A stretch of 64,000 nucleotides of DNA from positions 806,001-870,000 of the forward strand of contig NZ_CP030054.1 in assembly GCF_004114955.1 (NCBI RefSeq). Direction: 5' to 3'. Positions 47,594 to 56,607 of this stretch are shown one piece after another. The notes under the pieces were generated by a model. That model was not told the DNA's origin, did no database searches, and saw nothing but the letters and a program-made list of their open reading frames with translations. Position 1 is the stretch's first letter; each line of letters opens with the position of its first letter. Both the position numbers and the translations under genes were made by a program. Source of the stretch: Bradyrhizobium guangzhouense. Lineage in GTDB: Bacteria > Pseudomonadota > Alphaproteobacteria > Rhizobiales > Xanthobacteraceae.

Positions 47594-48088
47594 ATGATCG
47601 ATGCAGGTCGCGCCATTGCCACAGCGACGCCCGAAACATTTCGAGAAGTGTCGCGGAAGTGGGCCTCTGGAATCGCCGTCGTAACTGCAGTCGATAGTCA
47701 CGGAGCGCTTTTCGGCACCACGATGAGCGCCGTCGTCAGCCTATCGATCAGCCCCCTGCAATACCTGATATGCATCGACAGAAAGTCGAACTCGCTCCCC
47801 GCCATCACTTCGACAGGGTGGTTTTGCATCAACATGCTCTCCTCATCCCAAGAGCGCATTGCGATGACGTTTGCAAAGAAGGGGACAGATAAGTTTTCGG
47901 CGATTTCCTATCGAGAAGGTCTAAATCGATTACCAATTATCCAGGACGTCGCCTCATATATTATCTGTCACCTGAACAGCAGCTTTGATGGCGGCGATCA
48001 CGTCATAATCGTTGGCGATGTCATCGAGATCGGTCTCCACGATGCGTCTCCGCTGGTCTATTTGAATGGACGCTTTAATAACGGATGA
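47594..48088 (+). CDS. Flavin reductase (FMN-binding split-barrel), probable partner of LLM monooxygenase
   Basis: 164-residue NAD(P)H:flavin oxidoreductase of the two-component monooxygenase type. Motifs: FREVSRKWASGIAVVTAVDSHG, GTTMSAVVSLSISPLQYLICIDRKSNS and FCINMLSSSQERIAMTFA. The end, VIIVGDVIEIGLHDASPLVYLNGRF, is typical of the family. AAAGGAGGG lies about 7 bases before the ATG. It would supply FMNH2 to the LLM enzyme at 37240. The stop overlaps an in-frame start of the next gene. Confidence 0.92.
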   Translation: MIDAGRAIATATPETFREVSRKWASGIAVVTAVDSHGALFGTTMSAVVSLSISPLQYLICIDRKSNSLPAITSTGWFCINMLSSSQERIAMTFAKKGTDKFSAISYREGLNRLPIIQDVASYIICHLNSSFDGGDHVIIVGDVIEIGLHDASPLVYLNGRFNNG

Positions 48089-48102
48089 CTTGCGGGGAAC
48101 AC

Positions 48103-49539
48103 ATGAAATATGAGAATACGCTCCTCTTTATTGACGGAGAATGGTGCTCCGGCTCTGAGAAGCAAACGATCCCGATCTTTAATCCAGCAACTGACGAGGA
48201 GATCGGTCACGTCGCTAAGGCGACGGTGGCCGATCTCGACCGTGCAGCTGCGTCCGCCGAGAAGGCGTTCCATGTTTGGCGGAGAACGCCCGCGGTGGAA
48301 CGCGGAGTTACGCTACGTAAGGCAGCTGGCCTGCTCCGCGATCGACTAGAGTCCATCGCCCATGTTCTCACCTTGGAGCAAGGTAAGCCTCTTTTGGAAG
48401 CGCGAGCGGAGATCGCGAGTTGCGCCGATGCCTTCGAATGGGCTGCTGAAGAGGGAAGGCGGCTCTATGGGCGCGTGATACCGTCGCGTGCAGCAGGCGT
48501 TGCGCAATATGTCGTACGTGCTCCAGTAGGCCCGGTTGCTGCGTTCACCCCGTGGAATTTCCCCGCGAGCCAAGTCGCGAAGAAGCTTGCTCCAGCGTTG
48601 GCTGCCGGATGCTCCGTGATCGTCAAGGCCTCGGAAGAGGTGCCACGATCTGCCGCGGCAATCATCACGTCACTTGTCGATGCTGGCATTCCAACAGGTG
48701 TTGTCCAGCTCGCATACGGCACTCCCGATGAAATATCGCGGCACCTGATTGCCCACCCGGCGATTCGGAAGATCTCCTTCACCGGCTCTGTTCCGGTTGG
48801 AAAACATCTAGCTGCGCTCTCGGGCGAGCAGATGAAGAGGACGACGATGGAACTCGGCGGGCATGGGCCGGCGATTGTCTTCAAAGACGCCGACATATCC
48901 TCAGCCGCGGCGCTGCTCGTTTCAGGCAAGTATCGCAACGCCGGTCAAACCTGCGCCGCGCCGACGCGGTTTATGGTACACAACGATGTTTATCATGAGT
49001 TCGTCGCAGCTTTTGTTGAAAAGACACAATCGCTTGTCGTTGGCAACGGTCTGGATGCGACAACGCAGATGGGCCCCCTCGCGAACGAACGCAGAGGGAA
49101 ACTCTTCGATCAATTTGTGGACGACGCGAGGCAGCGAGGCGCAAAGCTCATGTGCGGCGGCGAGAGCTTATTTACTCGCGGAACATTCAGGCAGCCAACA
49201 GTACTTGCGAATGTCGATCCATCGATGCGAGTCATGAACGATGAGCCATTCTGCCCAATCGCGCTCATTAGCGGCTTTGACAATCCAAATGAAGCTGTTG
49301 CAGAGGCTAACCGATTGCCCTTCGGGCTCGCCGGATATGCCTTCACGGAATCATCGGCGAACGCTCAGTTCCTGGCGGAGAATCTTGAGGTCGGTATGCT
49401 CAGCATCAACCACCTGGGCCTTGCCTTGCCGGAAACGCCCTTTGGCGGCGTCAAAGAGTCTGGGTACGGTTCCGAGGGTGGCCTAGAATCAACTGAAGGC
49501 TATCTCAATACCAGATTCATCACCAATAAGGCCTACTAG
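48103..49539 (+). CDS. Aldehyde dehydrogenase family protein
   Basis: NAD(P)+-dependent aldehyde dehydrogenase of 478 aa. Cofactor and catalytic motifs: TPWNFPASQVAKKLAPALAAGCSVIVK, FTGSVPVGKHLA, MELGGHGPAIVF (catalytic Glu), GQTCAAPTRF (catalytic Cys) and ETPFGGVKESGYGSEGG. It is closest in pattern to succinate-semialdehyde or NAD-linked succinylating-independent ALDHs. ATG 48103 was chosen; an ATG at 48085 overlaps the flavin reductase stop. It likely oxidises an aldehyde made by the LLM or FAD monooxygenase. Confidence 0.94.
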   Translation: MKYENTLLFIDGEWCSGSEKQTIPIFNPATDEEIGHVAKATVADLDRAAASAEKAFHVWRRTPAVERGVTLRKAAGLLRDRLESIAHVLTLEQGKPLLEARAEIASCADAFEWAAEEGRRLYGRVIPSRAAGVAQYVVRAPVGPVAAFTPWNFPASQVAKKLAPALAAGCSVIVKASEEVPRSAAAIITSLVDAGIPTGVVQLAYGTPDEISRHLIAHPAIRKISFTGSVPVGKHLAALSGEQMKRTTMELGGHGPAIVFKDADISSAAALLVSGKYRNAGQTCAAPTRFMVHNDVYHEFVAAFVEKTQSLVVGNGLDATTQMGPLANERRGKLFDQFVDDARQRGAKLMCGGESLFTRGTFRQPTVLANVDPSMRVMNDEPFCPIALISGFDNPNEAVAEANRLPFGLAGYAFTESSANAQFLAENLEVGMLSINHLGLALPETPFGGVKESGYGSEGGLESTEGYLNTRFITNKAY

Positions 49540-49586
49540 GCGTCATGCCATTTGGGCAATCGACCACGACGACTCTGTGAGGAGCA

Positions 49587-50858
49587 ATGTCCCCTTCAAC
49601 TATCAACGAAAGAGTCAGCATCACACGACTTGGTGGTCAGGATTACAACTTCTTTTTTGGTTACTATAATAAGACGCCGTGGGACGGGCAGGGTCGCCTT
49701 ATCCTAGGCCACCAAGTCGATGAACCTAACTTCCGCATTGGCAGAAATAGCGGCTGCAATGTCGGTTATTTTGATGAAGCGCGTGAGTTTCGGCTGGTTG
49801 ATCGAACCCAAGCCTGGAACTGGCAAATGGGGAGCCAACTACAATGGCTCACCGGCATGCCTGGCCGTAACATAATCTACAATATTCGTACGTCGCACGA
49901 CGCGGGTGGCCCGTATCCCAACATCGGTGCGCGGATTACCGACGTGGATACGGGGCGCACTCGCGATCTCAATATCCCGATTTACGTCGTAGCCGCGAAC
50001 AGCAAATTCGCGATGTGCATTGACTATCGACGTCTCTACAAAACGCATGAGACGATCGGCTACTGCGCACTCGCGGGACGGCTTCCACTGGATAATGCAC
50101 CGGACGATGATGGCATTTGGCGCCTCGACATTGCAAGCGGCGACTCGACACTCGTTGTCAGTTACCGCCAACTTTACGAGCTTGCTCATAAGCCATCCAT
50201 GGATAAGGCAATTCATTGGGTGAGCCATATTGAGATAAATCCGTCATCAACACGTGTGCTCTTCCTTCACCGATGGACAGAGCGTGTTGAAGACGAGACC
50301 TGCTTCTTGCATCGCTTGATCACAATGGATCCGGATGGAAGCAACTTACGTCTCCTTGAATGCTCTGATCATCCATTGCCGCAGCTGGCTCGGCGGTTCG
50401 ATTCAAAGGCCGTAGGTACCTACGACTACGAAAAGTCCGAATACCAGATCTCTCACCCGTTATGGCGGGATGATAGCAGCATCGTCGTCTGGGGACCTCA
50501 CGCCGGACGTATAAACTATCAGGTTTACCAAGACGCGCACAATGGCTTAGTCCAGACTATTGGCGACGGCCTCCTAAGAGAGAACGGACACATGTCCTAT
50601 TCACCTGTGAATATGCGCTGGCTTTTGAGCGATACGTATCCGCATTCCGAGACCAACCTGCGTGATCTCTTCCTTTTCGATGCCAACAATGAAGTCCGGC
50701 TCGACCTCGGAAGCTTTTATACTGATCCAACTCTGGCTAAAGAGAACCGGTGTGATCTTCACCCAAGGTGGAGCCGCGATGGGAAGTGCGTTTGCATCGA
50801 CTCCTATCACGAGAGACGGAGGCGAATGTACACAATTGATGTCTCCGCTCTCGTGTAG
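49587..50858 (+). CDS. Unrecognised protein, predicted beta-propeller
   Basis: 423-residue protein with no signal peptide. I do not recognise a named family, but the pattern FFFGYYNKTPWDGQGRLIL, repeated HP.W..D / SPVNMRWLLSD / LHPRWSRDGKCVCID blades and GPYPNIGARITDVDTGRTRDL suggest a WD40/TolB-like or oligogalacturonide-lyase-like beta-propeller. GAGGAG lies 4 bases before the ATG. It sits between the aldehyde dehydrogenase and glutamate-type dehydrogenase genes on the same strand. It could be a lyase or hydrolase of the pathway. Confidence 0.6.
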   Translation: MSPSTINERVSITRLGGQDYNFFFGYYNKTPWDGQGRLILGHQVDEPNFRIGRNSGCNVGYFDEAREFRLVDRTQAWNWQMGSQLQWLTGMPGRNIIYNIRTSHDAGGPYPNIGARITDVDTGRTRDLNIPIYVVAANSKFAMCIDYRRLYKTHETIGYCALAGRLPLDNAPDDDGIWRLDIASGDSTLVVSYRQLYELAHKPSMDKAIHWVSHIEINPSSTRVLFLHRWTERVEDETCFLHRLITMDPDGSNLRLLECSDHPLPQLARRFDSKAVGTYDYEKSEYQISHPLWRDDSSIVVWGPHAGRINYQVYQDAHNGLVQTIGDGLLRENGHMSYSPVNMRWLLSDTYPHSETNLRDLFLFDANNEVRLDLGSFYTDPTLAKENRCDLHPRWSRDGKCVCIDSYHERRRRMYTIDVSALV

Positions 50859-51101
50859 TGCTTGTTGTTTTCCCTATCCAGCGACAGCAGGTGTCTAAAA
50901 GCAAGGGAACGTTGTTTTCCGCAAGGCATCCGTCCAAGGGCATTTCGACCTACCTTGAGCGCTCAGCTCATCGAATCTCGTTGAAATTCAGCATAACGAC
51001 CTCGCTGAAGGGGCTTGCTTGCCTCTTACAGCGGCGGGAATACTTCGAATGGTAGCTATCCGCCGTCCGATCCGGTTTCGATCGAGTACAATGGAGCAAA
51101 C

Positions 51102-52361
51102 GTGACCACATACAGTGGACCTGTCTTTGACATGGCCGTACAACAGTTCGAAGTGATCGCTGATCACCTGTCTGTGCCGCAGGACGCGAGGGCGCGCTTG
51201 TTAATACCAAAGCGCGCGATCACTGTATCTTGTCCTATTCATCGAGACGACGGCACGACGGCGGTTTTTGAAGGGTATCGAGTTCAGCATCACCTCACGC
51301 TAGGACCTACGAAAGGCGGCACGCGCTTCGCGGCTAGTGTGGACCTCGGCGAGGTTGCTGCGCTTGCGATCTGGATGAGTTGGAAGTGCGCCCTAACCGG
51401 CTTGCCCTATGGTGGCGCCAAGGGCGGCATCAGCGTCGATCCATCGAATCTATCAAGGCGCGAACTAGAGGCATTATCACGCCGCTACATGCAGGAGATG
51501 ATCCCCTTCGTTGGCCCTCACACTGATGTCATGGCCCCCGATATGGGGACCAACGAGCAGGTGATGGCGTGGTTTATGGACACCTATTCGATGTATCAGG
51601 GCCGGACCGTGACGGAGATCGTTACCGGTAAACCGGTCAGCGCCGGAGGGACATTGGGACGCCGCGAGGCGACAGGGCGGGGCGTCGCGCATCTGACGCG
51701 CCGCGTGATGAACGAACAGGGCATCAATCTGAACCATGCAACGGCTGCTGTGCAGGGCTTCGGAAATGTCGGCTCGATCGCCGCACTTGAGCTTCACCAT
51801 ATGGGCGTTAAAGTGATCGCCGTCAGCGACCACACCGGCGCGCTCTACTGCGCTTCCGGCCTCAACATTCCAGAACTCGTGGTACATGCGGCAACACATG
51901 GCAGTCTCTCGGGGTATTCGAGTGAACTAGCCTTCGATCCGCAGGAAGTCCTCACGCTGTCTTGTGATGTTCTTGTGCCAGCCGCGATGGAGCGGGTCAT
52001 CGACGCTGCTGTCGCCACGAAGCTGCGTTGCCGTATTGTCGCTGAAGGGGCCAATGGGCCGACGACACCGGAAGCCGATCTGGTTCTTACGCAGCGACAG
52101 AATGAGATCTTCCTGATCCCGGATATTCTGTGCAATTCCGGCGGGGTAGTGGTGAGCTATTTCGAATGGGTGCAGGATCTGCAACAACTCTTCTGGGAAG
52201 AGGAGGAAGTAGTACGACGCGAATACCAGATTCTCGATCGAGCGTTCGATCGGATGGTGGCGAGGGCGAGCCGCGACAAGGTGTTCAATCGCACGGCGGC
52301 CATGGCCATAGGCGTCGAGCGGGTGCGGGGCGCCAAGAATACGCGAGGTCTATTTCCATGA
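51102..52361 (+). CDS. Glu/Leu/Phe/Val dehydrogenase family protein (glutamate dehydrogenase type)
   Basis: 419-residue NAD(P)-dependent amino-acid dehydrogenase. Motifs: GYRVQHHLTLGPTKGGTRF, PYGGAKGGISVDP with the catalytic lysine, VMAPDMGTNEQVMAWFMDTY, the Rossmann GFGNVGSIAALEL, and the later AEGANGPTTPEAD and LCNSGGVVVSYFEWVQ, diagnostic of the glutamate branch. The GTG at 51102 has GGAG 5 bases upstream; a longer frame from 51015 starts in non-coding-looking sequence. It would remove ammonia from glutamate formed in the pathway. Confidence 0.92.
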   Translation: MTTYSGPVFDMAVQQFEVIADHLSVPQDARARLLIPKRAITVSCPIHRDDGTTAVFEGYRVQHHLTLGPTKGGTRFAASVDLGEVAALAIWMSWKCALTGLPYGGAKGGISVDPSNLSRRELEALSRRYMQEMIPFVGPHTDVMAPDMGTNEQVMAWFMDTYSMYQGRTVTEIVTGKPVSAGGTLGRREATGRGVAHLTRRVMNEQGINLNHATAAVQGFGNVGSIAALELHHMGVKVIAVSDHTGALYCASGLNIPELVVHAATHGSLSGYSSELAFDPQEVLTLSCDVLVPAAMERVIDAAVATKLRCRIVAEGANGPTTPEADLVLTQRQNEIFLIPDILCNSGGVVVSYFEWVQDLQQLFWEEEEVVRREYQILDRAFDRMVARASRDKVFNRTAAMAIGVERVRGAKNTRGLFP

Positions 52362-52677
52362 GGGACGGCCTGGTCGGATTCCGTGATGTATTTGCCCGAA
52401 CCCGCAATGGTTCACATCGAGCCTTATTAGCGCCGGCGAGCCGCAATGGCCACAACCTGAATGGGATGGCGGTTGTATCAAGCGCACGGATAGTCGCTAA
52501 TTCCATAGCGGTATGATGCCATCATGTTGCAACTCCGCGCTCAGTTTCAGAACAGCTTCTGCGGCGCATAGATGCAGGCCTAAGCGCTCCGACATAATCC
52601 CACATGATCATGCTCGCCTCCAAACTCTCGAACCGGATTTCCTCCATGTTCGACGCGATCACTCAATCGAATTAGAA
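52362..52677. other. Gap between glutamate-type dehydrogenase and FAD monooxygenase genes
   Basis: 316 bases. No gene, hairpin or promoter that I can support. The open frame of the next gene extends back to 52513 but without monooxygenase similarity. Confidence 0.35.
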
Positions 52678-53979
52678 ATGGATACAGAGATGTCATTAGA
52701 AGTAGTAGATACGATCGTGATCGGAGCCGGTCAGGCAGGGCTGGCTATGAGTGAACATCTGACTTCGGCTGGTATTCCTCACGTCGTCTTGGAAAGGCAC
52801 CGGATCGCGGAGAGATGGCGAACAGCCCGGTGGGACTCGCTGGTGGCTAATGGTCCCGCGTGGCATGACCGTTTCCCCGGCCTAACATTTCAGACGCACC
52901 CTGATGCGTTCCCGGGTAAGGAGGAGATCGCGGACTATTTCGTTGCCTACGCAAAGAAGATTGCCGCGCCGGTGCGCTGTGGGGTGGAGGTTACGGCCGT
53001 ACAACGGAACGAGGGACGATTGGGCTTTCGAGTGGAAACCTCGCAAGGGACGTTGGAGGCAAATAACGTAGTTGCAGCGATCGGTCCATTCCAGATTCCG
53101 ACAATACCTCAAGTAGTACCGCAGGACATTGGAGTCGTCCAAATTCACTCGAGCGACTACCGAAACCCGGAGCAGTTGCCTAGAGGGGCCGTGTTGGTTG
53201 TTGGCGCAGGATCTTCCGGAAGCCAGATCGCAGACGAACTTCTGCGCTCTGATCGGAAGGTCTATCTCTCCGTGGGCCCCCACGAACGCCCCCCGCGCTC
53301 CTACCGCGGCTACGACTTCTGCTGGTGGCTCGGCGTCTTGGGAAAGTGGGATAATGAAGCAAGAGTTCGCGGTACCGAGCACGTAACGATCTCCGTCAGT
53401 GGGGCCCGTGGGGGATACACGGTCGACTTCAGGAAGCTCGCCGCAGACGGAATGATGCTTGTTGGCTCAACTGAAGCGTTCGAGGCAGGCAACGTAACGT
53501 TTGCCAGTGATCTCGCGAAGAATGTCGCGATGGGTGACGCCTCGCTCTTCACTCTGTTGGATGAGGCCGATGAATACGTTAGGCGGAATGGACTTGCACT
53601 TCCGGAGGAGCCTGAAGCGCGCAGGTTACTCCCGGACCCGGACTGCCTAATGAATCCGCAGCGTGAGCTCAATCTAAAGACTGCCGGCGTGAATACGATC
53701 ATCTGGGCGACGGGCTTTTCGTCGGACTACAGCTGGCTTAAGGTCAAGGCCTTCGACGAGGCCGGAAAACCCGAACACCAACGTGGGGTATCCTCGGAGC
53801 CGGGCGTCTACTTTGTGGGCTTGCCTTGGCAATCTAGGCGAGGGTCCGCTTTTATCTGGGGTGTCTGGCATGACGCTAAATATATTGCTGATCGTATCTC
53901 TACTCGGCGGCGTTACCTGGAACATCACGTCGTAAAATCGGAGAAAGTTGATCCACGAAAAGCGACGGGAGGCCCCTAA
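52678..53979 (+). CDS. FAD-dependent NAD(P)H monooxygenase, CzcO/FMO-like
   Basis: 433-residue flavoprotein. FAD site VIGAGQAGLAMSEHL near residue 15, NADPH site VVGAGSSGSQIADELL, the FMO-like linker HSSDYRNPEQLPRG, and WATGFSSDYSWL near the C-terminus. These mark the CzcO/flavin-monooxygenase family that N- or S-oxygenates or performs Baeyer-Villiger reactions. The ATG at 52678 was chosen, with 52690 as the alternative. Its end overlaps a longer version of the RidA frame, but the likely RidA start is 65 bases downstream. Confidence 0.9.
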   Translation: MDTEMSLEVVDTIVIGAGQAGLAMSEHLTSAGIPHVVLERHRIAERWRTARWDSLVANGPAWHDRFPGLTFQTHPDAFPGKEEIADYFVAYAKKIAAPVRCGVEVTAVQRNEGRLGFRVETSQGTLEANNVVAAIGPFQIPTIPQVVPQDIGVVQIHSSDYRNPEQLPRGAVLVVGAGSSGSQIADELLRSDRKVYLSVGPHERPPRSYRGYDFCWWLGVLGKWDNEARVRGTEHVTISVSGARGGYTVDFRKLAADGMMLVGSTEAFEAGNVTFASDLAKNVAMGDASLFTLLDEADEYVRRNGLALPEEPEARRLLPDPDCLMNPQRELNLKTAGVNTIIWATGFSSDYSWLKVKAFDEAGKPEHQRGVSSEPGVYFVGLPWQSRRGSAFIWGVWHDAKYIADRISTRRRYLEHHVVKSEKVDPRKATGGP

Positions 53980-54043
53980 GTTTTTTGGCGAAACAGTTCA
54001 CCAGTTGGGGTTGCGGGTGCTGACACGTAAGAAGGAGCAAGAA

Positions 54044-54460
54044 GTGGCTCATAGGCGGATTCGGAAATTCAATACGAAACACACTTATCCGGAGCAGAAG
54101 CTCGACAATGATCTATGTCAGGCAGTGGTGACTAGCGGCGGAAAAATTATTTGGCTACGGGGCCAGTGCCCCCAGAGCTTGAATGACGCCGTCAACATCG
54201 ACAGCCATGATCCTGTCGAGCAGACGCATAAGGTGATGCAGAATATTAAGCAACTCATCGAAGAAAGTGGCGGTAAGATTGAACATTTGGTCAAGGTTGT
54301 CGTTTACCTTACCGACGTGCGGCATCGGGAGGCCGTTTATCGAACGATGGGTCAGTACATAAAGGGCGTGCATCCCGTGTCCACAGGACTTGTTGTCCAA
54401 GCGTTGGCGCGACCTGAGTGGCTTGTTGAAATCGACGCCACAGCGGTGATACCCGAGTGA
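54044..54460 (+). CDS. RidA/YjgF/UK114 family protein
   Basis: 138-residue enamine/imine deaminase-type protein. Family residues: YPEQKLDNDLCQAVVTSGG, WLRGQCPQSL, EQTHKVMQNIKQLIEESGGKIEHLVKVVVYLTDV (short motifs in order) and the C-terminal RPEWLVEIDATAVIP, where the ligand-binding Arg/Glu lie. The GTG at 54044 follows AAGGAG by 6 bases. It probably hydrolyses a reactive enamine or imine made by the oxygenases or amino-acid dehydrogenase. The DUF1028 gene follows after 4 bases. Confidence 0.9.
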   Translation: MAHRRIRKFNTKHTYPEQKLDNDLCQAVVTSGGKIIWLRGQCPQSLNDAVNIDSHDPVEQTHKVMQNIKQLIEESGGKIEHLVKVVVYLTDVRHREAVYRTMGQYIKGVHPVSTGLVVQALARPEWLVEIDATAVIPE

Positions 54461-54464
54461 GCGT

Positions 54465-55139
54465 ATGACGTTTTCCCTAGTTGCTCGGTGCGACCAGACT
54501 GGAATGTTCGGCGTAGCGATTTCGTCTTCATCTCCGGCTGTCGCTTCAAGGTGTTCATTCGCGCGAGCTGGTGTCGGCGCGGTCGCTTCGCAGAACGTAA
54601 CTGATCCCTCGCTAGGACCATTGGCCTTGGATGCGATGGAGAGCGGCATGTCCGCGTGGGAAGCCGTCGAAGAAGTGAAACAACGTAGTCGATTTATCGA
54701 GTATCGCCAGCTACTGGCAGTTGACCGCGACGGAAATGCCGCTGTTTATTCAGGGCCCAATTCACTAGGCATATGGGCTCAGACGAGCGGAGAAAATGTC
54801 GCGGCCGGCGGCAATCTCCTAGCAAATGACGGAGTACCGCACGCAATTGTCGATGCATTCATTGGTTCGTCAGGGCATCTTGGTGACCGCCTGATTGCGT
54901 CACTAAGAGCCGGGTTGGCCGCCGGCGGGGAGGCCGGTCCGTTACACTCAGCCGGCATGAAGCTTGTTGACCAAGTCAGTTGGCCAGTCGTGGACCTGCG
55001 CTGCGACTGGACACAAGAGTGTCCGATCGAACTGCTCGTTTCTGCCTGGAAGGTCTACAAACCCCAACTTAACGCCTACGTGAAGCGCGCGCTTGATCCA
55101 CGAGCGGCTCCTTCGTTCGGCGTCCCGGGTGACGAATAG
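54465..55139 (+). CDS. DUF1028 family protein (Ntn-hydrolase-like)
   Basis: 224-residue protein of DUF1028. It opens MTFSLVARCDQTGMFGVAISSSSPAVASRC and has GVGAVASQNVTDPSLGPLALD, LLAVDRDGNAAVYSG, NLLANDGV and HLGDRLIASLRAGLAAGGEAGPLHSAG, all typical. The family is predicted to be N-terminal-nucleophile hydrolases and is often next to RidA proteins, as here. It could hydrolyse an amide in the pathway. ATG at 54465, four bases after ridA. Confidence 0.88.
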   Translation: MTFSLVARCDQTGMFGVAISSSSPAVASRCSFARAGVGAVASQNVTDPSLGPLALDAMESGMSAWEAVEEVKQRSRFIEYRQLLAVDRDGNAAVYSGPNSLGIWAQTSGENVAAGGNLLANDGVPHAIVDAFIGSSGHLGDRLIASLRAGLAAGGEAGPLHSAGMKLVDQVSWPVVDLRCDWTQECPIELLVSAWKVYKPQLNAYVKRALDPRAAPSFGVPGDE

Positions 55140-55155
55140 CGCTCCGACGAGCGCT
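55138..55155. terminator. Possible hairpin terminator after the DUF1028 gene
   Basis: AGCGCTC (55138-55144) and GAGCGCT (55149-55155) form a perfect 7-base stem with a 4-base loop, beginning at the stop codon. No T-run follows, so it is a weak case. Confidence 0.35.
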
Positions 55156-55443
55156 CGCCATTGGCCGCACCGCTCCCTTGATCGTCTTCATGACGCGGTG
55201 CCAGAGCACAGAGTAGATTGAGCTATACGCTTCAAGTCAGCAGTCTACGCAAACCCGCGGATGTTGACAGAAGACCCCTGAATTGTGGGCATTGGCAAAT
55301 GTCGGGCAGATTGGGGTTAATTTTGTATCGACCTTTCATAGCGGAGATCTGATGCTGTCTCGGACAACCATGATGACGCTGTAGTCTGGCGACGAGCGAA
55401 CGCTACGAACCTCAGAAGAACTGGAAAACTGAGCAAAATACAG
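55156..55443. other. Gap upstream of the M20 deacylase gene
   Basis: About 290 bases with no gene I can support. The region is AT-richer after 55300 and may carry a separate promoter for the gene at 55444. Confidence 0.35.
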
Positions 55444-56607
55444 ATGGACAGCATCGCCATTATTCAGAGGTTGGTTGCGTTTCCGACCGTCAGCCAGGAA
55501 TCAAACCTCAATTTGATTGACTTTGTCGTTCAGCTGCTTCGCGAAAACGGCGTGACCTGCCGTCTTGTCTATTCGCAGGACGGGCGAAAAGCGAGTTTGC
55601 TGGCTACGATCGGACCCGATGATCGGCCAGGCGCAATTCTCTCAGGTCATACGGACGTCGTTACGGCCGATGATCAGAGCTGGACCAAACCGCCATTTAG
55701 CGCCACACGACAAGACGGTAAGCTGTATGGTCGTGGAACTGCAGACATGAAAGGCTTTGTGGGCTGTGCCATTTCCGCCGCGCTTAAGGCGTCGAAGACA
55801 CGCTTAAATGCGCCTCTCTACCTGGCACTATCATATGATGAAGAGATTGGCTGTGTAGGAGTGCGAGGTCTGCTTGACTCGATGGTGAATGAGCTGCAAC
55901 GGCAATCTTTCTGTATCGTTGGTGAGCCAACAAATATGAACGTTGCAATCGGACACAAAGGCAAGGTTGCGGCTCGCGTTACTTGCGTTGGCCGGGAATG
56001 CCATTCCGCATTGGCGCCTACCGGGATAAACGCGATCCATTTGGGTTGCGAATTTGTCGAAGCCATCCGCAGAGAGCAAGCTAAGTTGTGCGACGAGGGC
56101 GCGCGGGATGCGAGCTACGAAATTCCGTATACAACGCTTCACGTCGGCACGATTAAATCGGGGGGAATGCTCAATATTGTGCCGAGCCGATGCGAGTTAG
56201 AGTTCGAGATCAGGAATGTCGCAGCGGAGATACCTGAGGAGATATTGAGTAGGCTGCGAACTAGAGCGAGTGAAATCGCCAATGGCGCAAGGACCATCGC
56301 GTCCGAAGCCGCTATAAATATTGATGTAGTCAACAGTTATCCCGGGCTCAATATCGCCTGCGACGCCCCGGTCGTCCATCTTGTCAAGTCTCTCACCGGT
56401 GACGCCAACGTGGTGAAGGTGCCATTCGGAACGGAAGCCGGCCTGTTTTTGCAGAGACTGGGGGTTCCAACGATCGTTTGCGGACCGGGGTCGATGCAGC
56501 AGGGTCACAAGCCGGATGAGTTTATCGAAATTGACCAGATTGACCGCTGCGACAAGATGTTAGATAGATTGATTGACCGACTAGCAAGCGGCCATGGCTT
56601 CCCCTGA
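55444..56607 (+). CDS. M20 family deacylase (ArgE/acetylornithine deacetylase-like)
   Basis: 387-residue metallo-deacylase of the ArgE/DapE group. Metal and catalytic motifs: LSGHTDVVTADD (first His and Asp), GRGTADMKGFVGC (bridging Asp), SYDEEIGCVGVRGL (catalytic Glu and ligand Glu), CIVGEPTN and the later GPGSMQQGHKPDEFIEIDQI with the last His. The dimerisation domain has GRECHSALAPTGINAI. It removes an N-acyl group from an amino acid. Its catabolic neighbours suggest it works on a pathway intermediate rather than in arginine synthesis. Last gene of the cluster. Confidence 0.93.
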   Translation: MDSIAIIQRLVAFPTVSQESNLNLIDFVVQLLRENGVTCRLVYSQDGRKASLLATIGPDDRPGAILSGHTDVVTADDQSWTKPPFSATRQDGKLYGRGTADMKGFVGCAISAALKASKTRLNAPLYLALSYDEEIGCVGVRGLLDSMVNELQRQSFCIVGEPTNMNVAIGHKGKVAARVTCVGRECHSALAPTGINAIHLGCEFVEAIRREQAKLCDEGARDASYEIPYTTLHVGTIKSGGMLNIVPSRCELEFEIRNVAAEIPEEILSRLRTRASEIANGARTIASEAAINIDVVNSYPGLNIACDAPVVHLVKSLTGDANVVKVPFGTEAGLFLQRLGVPTIVCGPGSMQQGHKPDEFIEIDQIDRCDKMLDRLIDRLASGHGFP

